Origin: Lachnospiraceae bacterium
GTDB taxonomy: Bacteria; Bacillota; Clostridia; Lachnospirales; Lachnospiraceae
Length of the DNA stretch: 64,000 nucleotides
Direction: 5' to 3'
Assembly (NCBI GenBank): GCA_024690885.1
Contig: JAILOI010000037.1
Location: forward strand, 1 to 64,000
The notes beneath the pieces are model-generated. The model was not told where the DNA came from. It made no database searches and was given only the letters and a program-made list of their open reading frames with translations. Below, in pieces: positions 38,781 through 47,492 of this stretch (positions are counted from its first letter, which is position 1; each line of letters begins with the position of its first letter). Position numbers and translations under genes: made by a program.

Positions 38781-40853
38781 TTAAGATTTTGATTCTGCAA
38801 TATAGCCGCATTGTTCATTGGCACAAACAATCCGATTGCCCTTCTGCACCATATAAGAACCACACTTCGGGCATTTCTGTTCCACCGGGCGTGGCCAACT
38901 CATAAAGTCGCAATCCGGGTAATCTTCACAGCCATAGAACCGACGGCCCTTCTTGGTCTTACGTACCACAATATCCTTCCCACACTTCGGACATGCAACA
39001 CCAATCTTCTCCAAGTAAGGCTTCGTATTACGGCAATCCGGGAATCCCGGACAAGCTAAGAACTTTCCATGTGGGCCATACTTGACCACCATGTTCCGTC
39101 CACAATTCTCGCAGATGACATCCGTTACTTCGTCGGAGATTTCCACCTTTTCCAATTGCTCCTGGGCAATTTTGACGGATTCCTCCAAATCCGGATAGAA
39201 GTTTCGAACGATGGACTTCCAATCCACTTCGCCCTCTTCCACACCATCCAACAGGCTTTCCATATTTGCGGTAAAGCTCTCATCCACGATGGTAGCAAAC
39301 GATTCCTTCATGATGTCATTGACCACATCACCAAGCTCGGTCACGAAGATGCTGCGGCCTTCCTTGCCGATGTAACGACGCTTTAGAAGTACCGTAATGG
39401 TCGGCGAATAGGTACTCGGTCTGCCGATTCCAAGTTCTTCCAGGGTATGAACCAAAGACGCTTCGGTAAAATGTGCCGGCGGCTGAGTAAAATGCTGCTT
39501 CTCCTGGAATTCATTCAACGTCAGCTTACTCTCTTGTGTCAGTGACTCGGTTACGGAGTTCTTATCTTCCTCCTCATCGTCTGCAGATACATACACACTC
39601 ATGAAACCGTCAAAAATACGTTTGGAAGTAGCAAGGGAGAATACGTAATCTCCTGCGCCCACACGTACGGTGGTGGTTTCAAATTCTGCAGATGCCATCT
39701 GGCTTGCCATAAAGCGACGCCAAATCAACTGATACAAACGGAACTGATCTCTGGACAAGGATTCCTTGATATCCGAAGGGATCAGATGCAAGTTTGCCGG
39801 ACGAATGGCCTCATGGGCATCCTGAATGTTCTTCTTGGACTTCTTGGTTGCAATGTCCCGATCATCGGAAAACTCTGCACCGTATGTCTCGGTAATGAAT
39901 GCCTTGGCATCTGCCTTGGCTTCATCGGAGATACGAACCGAATCCGTACGAAGATAAGTAATCAAACCTACGGTTCCACTGCCCTTGATGTCCACACCTT
40001 CGTACAACTGCTGAGCAACCTGCATGGTCTTCTGCAAGGAGAAGTTTAATGCCTTGGATGCTTCCTGCTGTAAGGTGGAAGTGGTGAATGGAAGGGGTTT
40101 CTTCTTCTCGCGCTTGGATTTCTTGGTGCTGATGACATGAAATTCTTCCTTTTCACAGGACTTCATGATTGCATCCAAGGTTTCCTTGTCGGAGATATCC
40201 ATCTTTCCATCCTTGTCGCCATAGAAGCTGGCAACAATTGGTTTCTTTGCACCCTTGACGGATAATTCCACGTCTAAGGTGTAGTATTCCTTCGGAATAA
40301 ATGCATTAATTTCGTCTTCGCGATCACAGATGATGCGTAACGTAACGGACTGCACACGTCCGGCGGAAAGTCCTCGTTTTACCTTGGCCCACAACAGTGG
40401 ACTAATGCGATAACCAACCATACGGTCTAGGATACGACGTGCTTGCTGTGCATCCACCAGATGCATATCAATGTCCCGGGGATTCTTGAATGAGTTCTTC
40501 ACTGCATTCTTGGTGATTTCGTTAAATGTAATCCGGGAATAAGATTTATCTTCCAGCTTTAACGCCTTGGTTAAATGCCAGGAAATTGCCTCTCCTTCCC
40601 GGTCCGGATCTGTTGCAAGATATACGTGATCTGCTTTCTTTACCTCCTTACGAAGGGACGCCAGCAAATCGCCCTTGCCACGAATGGTAATGTAGCGCGG
40701 TTCGAAATCATTCTCCGGGTCGATACCCAGTTGGCTCTTGGGCAAGTCTCTTACGTGTCCGTTACTAGCAACGACTTCGTAATTCTTACCTAAGAACTTC
40801 TTGATTGTTTTCACTTTGGTAGGGGACTCTACGATAACAAGATTCTTAGCCAT
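38781..40853 (-). CDS. topA: DNA topoisomerase I
   Basis: MAKNLVIVESPTKVKTIKKFLGKNYEVVASNGHVRDLP; C-terminal zinc-finger repeats. Confidence 0.98.
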   Translation of the reverse strand: MAKNLVIVESPTKVKTIKKFLGKNYEVVASNGHVRDLPKSQLGIDPENDFEPRYITIRGKGDLLASLRKEVKKADHVYLATDPDREGEAISWHLTKALKLEDKSYSRITFNEITKNAVKNSFKNPRDIDMHLVDAQQARRILDRMVGYRISPLLWAKVKRGLSAGRVQSVTLRIICDREDEINAFIPKEYYTLDVELSVKGAKKPIVASFYGDKDGKMDISDKETLDAIMKSCEKEEFHVISTKKSKREKKKPLPFTTSTLQQEASKALNFSLQKTMQVAQQLYEGVDIKGSGTVGLITYLRTDSVRISDEAKADAKAFITETYGAEFSDDRDIATKKSKKNIQDAHEAIRPANLHLIPSDIKESLSRDQFRLYQLIWRRFMASQMASAEFETTTVRVGAGDYVFSLATSKRIFDGFMSVYVSADDEEEDKNSVTESLTQESKLTLNEFQEKQHFTQPPAHFTEASLVHTLEELGIGRPSTYSPTITVLLKRRYIGKEGRSIFVTELGDVVNDIMKESFATIVDESFTANMESLLDGVEEGEVDWKSIVRNFYPDLEESVKIAQEQLEKVEISDEVTDVICENCGRNMVVKYGPHGKFLACPGFPDCRNTKPYLEKIGVACPKCGKDIVVRKTKKGRRFYGCEDYPDCDFMSWPRPVEQKCPKCGSYMVQKGNRIVCANEQCGYIAESKS

Positions 40854-40870
40854 TTGAAAACCTCTGATTA

Positions 40871-42049
40871 TTATTTACATCGAATGTATTGATTCTTAAA
40901 GCTTTCCCGGATGAGACCCAATTCACACAAACGCATCACAATAGAAATCAGCTTTAAGAGATCCAAGCCAGTTTCATCCGCTACATCCTGAATGCTTCTG
41001 GCATAGAAATCGAAACAACTATACACCATCGAATCTTCTTTTTCAAGGGAAAATTCAGGTGAATTATCTGATTTCTTATCTTTTTGGTCTTCTGTTTTAC
41101 TTATTATACCCGCTTTTTCCGGTTCATAATGTGTCAATTTTGGCATGTTTTCCATTTCTTCTATATAAGTACCAAGCCCGCTTTCCCGGTATTCCTGCCA
41201 GAAGGTTTCCGGATTTTGCAGGATCCCCGCACCCTGTCGTATGAGATTATTGCATCCCGTACTCATCACGTCCGTAATCCGCCCCGGCATGGCATAGATA
41301 TCCCGCCCTTGTTCGAGGGCGAAATCCACAGTGATGAGGGAGCCACTCTTCTCCTTGGCTTCCATCACCATCACCACATCGGATAATCCGGAAATAATAC
41401 GATTTCTTGCAGGAAAAAAGCGTGCAATGGGCTGTGTCCCCGGACAATACTGAGAAATCAGCAACCCCTTGGTTCCAATTTGCTCATAGATATCCCGATT
41501 CTCTCTCGGGTAGCAATACTCCACACCGCCACCTAGGACTGCGATGGTTTTGCCTCCTGCCGATAGGGCCCCACGGTGAGCTGCTCCGTCAATACCCCGA
41601 GCCATCCCACTGACAATCACCGCTCCCTCTTCGGCCAGGGATCTGGCAAAATGCATGGACATGGTTTTCCCGTAATTGCTGGCTCTGCGAGCCCCCACCA
41701 TGGCGATGGTTTTTCCGTTGGCGATGGATAAATCTCCTCGATAGAACAAGCCATATGGTGCGTCCACCACCCCACGCAGCCGCAGGGGATAATCCGTCAT
41801 GCCCAGGGTGGTCAGATAGATGTCTTTCTCCACCATGGTTTGTGTGTCTTTTAGAATCCGTGCCTCACATCTCGAATCCAGGATGCCCTGAATTTGTGCC
41901 GCACTTAAGCCCTCCACGCCCTGCAGAGCAGTTTTGGATGCTTCATAGATGCCCCTTGCAGAGCCAAAGTGTTCAAATACCAGGCGCTTTTTCAAATCCG
42001 TCAGACCATAGTAGGCGGCCCACCAATATTCATAGCTTAACTCATTCAT
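40871..42049 (-). CDS. dprA: DNA processing protein DprA
   Basis: MVGARRASNYGKTMSMHFARSLAEEGAVIVSGMARGIDGAAHRGAL. Confidence 0.96.
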   Translation of the reverse strand: MNELSYEYWWAAYYGLTDLKKRLVFEHFGSARGIYEASKTALQGVEGLSAAQIQGILDSRCEARILKDTQTMVEKDIYLTTLGMTDYPLRLRGVVDAPYGLFYRGDLSIANGKTIAMVGARRASNYGKTMSMHFARSLAEEGAVIVSGMARGIDGAAHRGALSAGGKTIAVLGGGVEYCYPRENRDIYEQIGTKGLLISQYCPGTQPIARFFPARNRIISGLSDVVMVMEAKEKSGSLITVDFALEQGRDIYAMPGRITDVMSTGCNNLIRQGAGILQNPETFWQEYRESGLGTYIEEMENMPKLTHYEPEKAGIISKTEDQKDKKSDNSPEFSLEKEDSMVYSCFDFYARSIQDVADETGLDLLKLISIVMRLCELGLIRESFKNQYIRCK

Positions 42050-43584
42050 TGCAGTTCCACCTCCCAGTACTTTTTGTCCATACTCTTGTAGGTGGTGGCC
42101 AGCATCAAATGCGGTAAGCCAATGGTCACAGCTCCTTCCAAATCTGCTATGGTACGAGCTACCCGTATGACCTTATGGTAGGTGCGGGCCGTCAGTCCCA
42201 AGGAGTCAAACTGCTGCTTCATAAAGGCCTGCTCCTGTTCTCCCAACGGGCAATACTTAGGGATATCCCTGGCCGGTATTTGACTGTTGAACTGGTAGGG
42301 TTCCTTGGCAAAGCGGGTCTGCTGGATCTGTTGGGCCAAAACCACCCGCTTTCGAATCTCAGCAGAAGGCTCATTGGCGCTGGTGTTTACGATGTCGTTG
42401 TAACGGACCTTTTCCACCGAGACACAGATATCCATACGGTCCAACAGGGGCTGGGAAATCCGGCTTAAATACCGGTCAATCTGGGGCTTGGTACAATGAC
42501 AACGGGCCGCATCCTCCGAAGCAAAATATCCGCAAGGACAGGGGTTCATGGCTGCCACCAGCATGAAGTTCGCCGGAAACGTAAAATCCCCATTCACACG
42601 GGATACATGAATTTGCTTATCTTCGAGGGGCTGACGCATAATTTCGATGGTCTCCCGCCGAAACTCCGGCAACTCATCTAGGAATAAAACGCCCCGGTGG
42701 GCCAGGGAAATCTCCCCGGGATGCGGCGTCTGGCCTCCGCCTGCCAATCCATTGGCGGAGATAGTATGATGGGGTGCCCGGAAGGGACGTTGATTGATTA
42801 AGCTCTGTCGCTGGCCAAAAAGCCCACAGACACTGTAAATCTTGGAAACCTCCAGCTGCTCCTCCATAGTCATGGGCGGTAGAATCGATGGAATGCATTT
42901 GGCTATCATGGATTTACCGGCCCCCGGTGGTCCGATCATCAGAAAGTTGTGCATACCGCTGACGGCGATTTCACAAGCTTTTCGCAGGAAGGCCTGGCCC
43001 TGGATGTAGGCAAAGTCATTGCCATTATCCCCCGGCAGTTCTCCTTCCACCGCTTCCGGTTTCAACGGTTCGATTCCGTCATTTAAGTAGGCAATCACAT
43101 CCGATAGATGCGCCACCGGGACGATGTCCATCCCCGGCACCAGCATGCCTTCCCCGTAATTGTCCCATGGCAAAATCACCCGGGTCATATTGGCATCCCG
43201 GGCAGCCAGAACCATCGGCAGAATACCGGAAATCGGGTGCACCTCTCCGTTGAGTCCCAGTTCCCCGATGAAGACCTTCTGTTCCAATGCTTTCGGATGG
43301 ATTTCTCCATTTGCCGCCAATACTGCAATGGCGATGGCCAAATCAAAGCCACTGCCGTTCTTTTTGATATTGGCCGGGGATAAATTGACGGTGATGCGTT
43401 TGATGGGCAACACATAGCCACTATTGCGTAGCGCGGTACGCACCCGGTCTCTTGCCTCCCGCACTTCCGAGGATAGAAAGCCCACCAGTTCAAACATGGG
43501 CATACCCTCACTAATATCCGCTTCCACGCGGACAATACTACTATCAATGCCACGCAAATTCGTGGACATCACAGCTTTATACAT
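42046..43584 (-). CDS. YifB/ComM family Mg-chelatase-like AAA ATPase
   Basis: GPPGAGKSMIAKCIPSILPPM; LSPANIKKNGSGFDLAIA; start MYKAVMSTNLRG. Confidence 0.95.
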   Translation of the reverse strand: MYKAVMSTNLRGIDSSIVRVEADISEGMPMFELVGFLSSEVREARDRVRTALRNSGYVLPIKRITVNLSPANIKKNGSGFDLAIAIAVLAANGEIHPKALEQKVFIGELGLNGEVHPISGILPMVLAARDANMTRVILPWDNYGEGMLVPGMDIVPVAHLSDVIAYLNDGIEPLKPEAVEGELPGDNGNDFAYIQGQAFLRKACEIAVSGMHNFLMIGPPGAGKSMIAKCIPSILPPMTMEEQLEVSKIYSVCGLFGQRQSLINQRPFRAPHHTISANGLAGGGQTPHPGEISLAHRGVLFLDELPEFRRETIEIMRQPLEDKQIHVSRVNGDFTFPANFMLVAAMNPCPCGYFASEDAARCHCTKPQIDRYLSRISQPLLDRMDICVSVEKVRYNDIVNTSANEPSAEIRKRVVLAQQIQQTRFAKEPYQFNSQIPARDIPKYCPLGEQEQAFMKQQFDSLGLTARTYHKVIRVARTIADLEGAVTIGLPHLMLATTYKSMDKKYWEVELQ

Positions 43585-43676
43585 ATTCACTCCTAACCGG
43601 GAATGGATTCGTCGAATGACGATAGAAATAAAATCGATGGATGTATCATAGCACAAAAATGGGTATAATAAAACCC

Positions 43677-44558
43677 ATGAATCGAGAAATCCTATATACC
43701 ATTACAAAAGAATATCCGAGTATTCACCATTTTTTCAAGGAGCATCAGTATCCGCGGGGGTTGGTGGCTGCTTTAAAAAGAAATCCCCTGGTATTCAAAA
43801 ACGGCAATCCCACCATGGCGTATCAGCCCTTGTCTCCGGGAGATACCCTGCTGATTCGCCTCCCCCTGGAGTCGACCCATTCCTCCATGCAGATCATTCC
43901 AACCGATGTGCCCCTTGATATCGTCTATGAGGACGAGGATTTACTGGTGGTCAATAAGCCGGCAGGCATGTCCATCCATCCGTCTTTGCATCATTACGAG
44001 GACTCTCTGGCCAATGCGGTTGCCGGATATTATAAAAAACAAGGTACTTCCATTGTGTTTCGTTGCGTCAATCGTCTGGACAAAAACACCACCGGTCTTA
44101 CTATCATTGCGAAAAACCAGCTGGCTTCTGCCGTATTAAATACCCAGGGCAAAAACCGGGAGATTCATCGCACCTACTATGCCGTCGTGGAGGGCGCCAT
44201 TACGGAGGATGGCACCGTTGATGCGCCCATTGGACGTCTAGGAGATTCTGTAATCTTGCGCACCATTGATTGGGAGCATGGGCAGCAGGCCGTCACCCAT
44301 TATCATCCCCTGCAACAGGCCAATGGCTTTACCCTAGTGGAATGTCACTTGGAAACCGGTCGTACCCATCAGATTCGGGTGCATATGAACTATATTGGAC
44401 ATCCCATGCCGGGCGATTATCTTTACCATCCGGATTTTAGCCGGATTGCAAGACAGCCTCTGCATTCCGCACGCCTCGTCTTTCACCATCCCATTACCGG
44501 AGCCGTCATGGATTTTCGATGTCCCATGCCAAAAGATATGGAGGAGCTTCTATCATAG
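43677..44558 (+). CDS. RluA family pseudouridine synthase
   Basis: HRLDxxTxG-type motif as VNRLDKNTTGL; VEVxLxTGRxHQIR as VECHLETGRTHQIRVHM. Confidence 0.92.
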   Translation: MNREILYTITKEYPSIHHFFKEHQYPRGLVAALKRNPLVFKNGNPTMAYQPLSPGDTLLIRLPLESTHSSMQIIPTDVPLDIVYEDEDLLVVNKPAGMSIHPSLHHYEDSLANAVAGYYKKQGTSIVFRCVNRLDKNTTGLTIIAKNQLASAVLNTQGKNREIHRTYYAVVEGAITEDGTVDAPIGRLGDSVILRTIDWEHGQQAVTHYHPLQQANGFTLVECHLETGRTHQIRVHMNYIGHPMPGDYLYHPDFSRIARQPLHSARLVFHHPITGAVMDFRCPMPKDMEELLS

Positions 44559-44571
44559 AAGACTCCTCCAT
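44538..44571 (+). terminator. Terminator spanning the rluA-family stop codon, possibly bidirectional
   Basis: atggaggag-cttcta...tagaag-a-ctcctccat followed by TTTATTT. Confidence 0.75.
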
Positions 44572-44572
44572 T

Positions 44573-45190
44573 TTATTTCTTGTTATGTAAAATATGTTTA
44601 CGAATAAACGCTTCTGTTTTCTCTTCTCCCTCTGTTGCCAGCTTTTCCAGCATAAACTCCAGGAGCGCTCCACTTTGGGGATGCAGCAGAAGTTTGCTTT
44701 TGCCCTTGTTGTAATAATCGAGGGCACTCCGATTGGTGTAGTGTTCCTTCATGTAATTCTTGCAGGCAGAAACCCGATCCACATACATCTCCACCACATA
44801 CTTCACCGGCATCTTCATACCGCCGAAAATCTGCTGATCATCCAGGGTGTAATCCATCCAATATTCCAGATGATGGAGGTTTCGTCCCTTGTGATGCAGC
44901 CAGGCTCGAGAGCAGCCTTCTTCCGCACGTTCCACATTGTTTGGACTTTTGTTCCCCTGATAATACCGACAACCGGCCAGAAATTCCACCGGGTGATACT
45001 TACTTAAATCATGGAGCAATCCCTGCTTGTATAAACCTAAACGAAAGCAACCCTTCATCACCAACCACTTATGATGATTGATGGTCCGAAGATGTCCCCA
45101 GGCCTTCTTCCAGGAAAACTTTCCCCGCGTTCCCGGAATCTTCTGATATTCCTCTAAAAACCCCTCCAAATCCTCTCTTGGATCAATCAT
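44573..45190 (-). CDS. DUF5662-like protein
   Basis: INHHKWLVMKGCFRLGLYKQGLLHDLSKYHPVEF...ERAEEGCSRAWLHHKGRNLHHLEYW. Confidence 0.8.
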   Translation of the reverse strand: MIDPREDLEGFLEEYQKIPGTRGKFSWKKAWGHLRTINHHKWLVMKGCFRLGLYKQGLLHDLSKYHPVEFLAGCRYYQGNKSPNNVERAEEGCSRAWLHHKGRNLHHLEYWMDYTLDDQQIFGGMKMPVKYVVEMYVDRVSACKNYMKEHYTNRSALDYYNKGKSKLLLHPQSGALLEFMLEKLATEGEEKTEAFIRKHILHNKK

Positions 45191-45204
45191 TGTCTGTACT
45201 CCTG

Positions 45205-47037
45205 TTATTTACCTACCAATATGGTCACCGTACCGCCCGGCACGATAGCCAGCGACTGCTTCGAAAGCGGCTCTGTGTCCGGCTTCCATTCCGCATCACC
45301 GGTATTGGTGACAAAATACCACTTCCGTCCACCCAATAACTTCGGCAACGCAAAGGATTCCTCACCATAGTAGAAGTTGATGCAAACCATCACATCTTCT
45401 TCCTCATCGCCCCGACCGTAGGCTCCATTGTAGAGAATGCCGATGGCTTTCTTCTCTTCTCCGATGCCCATAATCCAAGGCTCTCTGCCATGGTAGGACA
45501 AATCCGGCAAGCCGGTGGTGCGATAATCGCTCTGCTGCATCGGTTCCTCTAAGGACAACACGGTATGCGCCTTACGGAAGGCAATCAACTGTGTCACATA
45601 TTCCCGCAGCTGCTGGGCATTCTTCCGTTTATTGAAGTTCACCCAACCCACCTCGTTGTCCTGGCAGTATGGGTTGTTGTTGCCCATGGCGGAATTTCCA
45701 ACCTCATCCCCGGAAAGAATCTGAGGTACCCCCTGGCTCAAAAGCAACAGTGCCATAGCCGTACGCACATTGCTGTTGCGCACCTTCTGAATCATCCGAT
45801 TGTTGGTAGGGCCCTCCTGGCCGAAATTAAAACTGCAATTATAATTGCTGCCGTCCCGGTTGTCCTCCCCATTGGCCTCGTTGTGCTTCTCACCATAAGT
45901 AAACACATCCATGAGGGTGAATCCGTTGTTGTTGGCAATGAAATTAATATAGCCGGAGTATTCCTCCTGACGACGCATCATATTGGCCAGCTCATTTACG
46001 TTCCCATCCATGTGGTTCTGTAAGCGGCGCAGCGGATACTGGAAAAAGTCATTGTACGTAAATAAGTGCTTACTTCCGTCGTCCTTCAGCAAGCATTCCC
46101 GTGGGAACTGATCATAGAAAACCTTGGTATTGCCAAGCAATGGTTCCTCGGCAATCCGCATGCCCGGAAGCGGTGCACCTAGAAGATGGAATCCATCGAT
46201 GTGGTATTCCTTCACCCAAAACTTCAGTGCATCTAAAATCACATCATCCGACGCTTCTCCGGTAAAGGAGAACTCCATAATCACTTCCATCCCTGCATTA
46301 TGAATGGCTTCCACCATCTCCTTGCAGTGTTTTCTGGCCTCCTCGCCACCAAAGTAACTGGCCTTCGGAGCAAAATACGCTGCATTGCCATAACCCCAGT
46401 AATTGGGCTTCATCGGCGGTTCTGCCACCAATACGGAACGATAGTTTTCATCCAGTTCAAAATGGGTATGATAAAAGATATCTTCAAAATCATAGAGGGG
46501 CATAAACTCTAAGGAGGTAACCCCTAACTGCTGTAACTCCGGCAACAATTCCATGATGCCCCGATAATTGCCCTTCATGGAAGCCGGCAAGCCATGCTGC
46601 ATGGTAAATCCGCGCATATGCAGTTTATAGAGAATCATATCACCGGTGGCAATCACAGGACGCTGTTCCTGCCACGCATAACTTCCCGCATCAAATCCAC
46701 CATACACCCGATACTTCGCTTCCATGCGGCGCTCATCCATCCAACGATCCCGTCCAATGATTTGGGTAGCATAAGGATCAAGCACATCTTCGCCGTCAAT
46801 CTCATACCGATAGCAGAGTTTCTCCCAGGGATATCCCTGTAAGGACACAGAAATCACACGTCCCATATGATAGGTCTGTGGCACGTGAATTTCATACAAA
46901 CATTCGTAGGTTTTCTTGTGGAATAATCGGATTTTGCTATCAGCTAACACGGGTAACACATACGTGAAGGTCACCGTATCCTCTCTGCGGCTTGCACCGT
47001 AAGTAGCAAAATCTCCAATGGTCATTGATGTTTTCAT
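45205..47037 (-). CDS. GH13 isoamylase/GlgX-like protein with degenerate catalytic motifs
   Basis: Region-IV-like FIANNNGFTLMDVFTYGEKHNEANGEDNRDG and CBM48-like N-terminus; regions I and II lack canonical residues. Start MKTSMTIGDF. Confidence 0.8.
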   Translation of the reverse strand: MKTSMTIGDFATYGASRREDTVTFTYVLPVLADSKIRLFHKKTYECLYEIHVPQTYHMGRVISVSLQGYPWEKLCYRYEIDGEDVLDPYATQIIGRDRWMDERRMEAKYRVYGGFDAGSYAWQEQRPVIATGDMILYKLHMRGFTMQHGLPASMKGNYRGIMELLPELQQLGVTSLEFMPLYDFEDIFYHTHFELDENYRSVLVAEPPMKPNYWGYGNAAYFAPKASYFGGEEARKHCKEMVEAIHNAGMEVIMEFSFTGEASDDVILDALKFWVKEYHIDGFHLLGAPLPGMRIAEEPLLGNTKVFYDQFPRECLLKDDGSKHLFTYNDFFQYPLRRLQNHMDGNVNELANMMRRQEEYSGYINFIANNNGFTLMDVFTYGEKHNEANGEDNRDGSNYNCSFNFGQEGPTNNRMIQKVRNSNVRTAMALLLLSQGVPQILSGDEVGNSAMGNNNPYCQDNEVGWVNFNKRKNAQQLREYVTQLIAFRKAHTVLSLEEPMQQSDYRTTGLPDLSYHGREPWIMGIGEEKKAIGILYNGAYGRGDEEEDVMVCINFYYGEESFALPKLLGGRKWYFVTNTGDAEWKPDTEPLSKQSLAIVPGGTVTILVGK

Positions 47038-47067
47038 GCGTTTCTCTCTCTCAAACAAGCTATGGAC

Positions 47068-47073
47068 ATTATA
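47068..47073 (-). promoter_or_regulatory. -10 box for the GH13-like gene
   Basis: Minus strand TATAAT ~30 nt before the start; -35 weak. Confidence 0.5.
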
Positions 47074-47078
47074 TCATT

Positions 47079-47092
47079 GTTTCCCCGGAAAC
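47079..47092 (+). promoter_or_regulatory. Palindrome, candidate operator
   Basis: GTTTCC-CC-GGAAAC inside the GH13 promoter spacer, between divergent promoters. Confidence 0.45.
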
Positions 47093-47114
47093 CGAAAAAA
47101 ACATTCCCAAAATA

Positions 47115-47143
47115 TTGAAAAAATCTTCCATCCACCCTATAAT
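47115..47143 (+). promoter_or_regulatory. SigA-type promoter of the DUF1292 gene
   Basis: TTGAAA-N17-TATAAT. Confidence 0.8.
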
Positions 47144-47174
47144 GAGCGAAAGTACCCCAATAAAGGAGAGAAAT

Positions 47175-47492
47175 ATGGCAGCAAACAATGATGTATTCCC
47201 AATTGATGAGAATGATACCGATGTCTGCGTTACCTTGGAATTAGATAACGGAGAAACCTTAGAATGCGAGATTCTTACCATCTTCGAGGTGGAGAACCAG
47301 GATTATATCGCACTTCTTCCGGTGGATGAGCAAGGAACTCCATTGGATGAGGAGGTTATCATCTATCGCTATAGCGAGGATGCCGAAGGTGCTCCAATTC
47401 TGGATAACATTGCTTCTGACGACGAATTTGAAGCCGTATCCAAGGTCTTCGATCGCATGTTAGAGGAAGCAGAAGCATCCGAAGAAGCATAA
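47175..47492 (+). CDS. DUF1292 family protein
   Basis: VTLELDNGETLECEILTIFEVENQDYIALLPVDEQ; SD AAAGGAGAG before 47175. Confidence 0.9.
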   Translation: MAANNDVFPIDENDTDVCVTLELDNGETLECEILTIFEVENQDYIALLPVDEQGTPLDEEVIIYRYSEDAEGAPILDNIASDDEFEAVSKVFDRMLEEAEASEEA

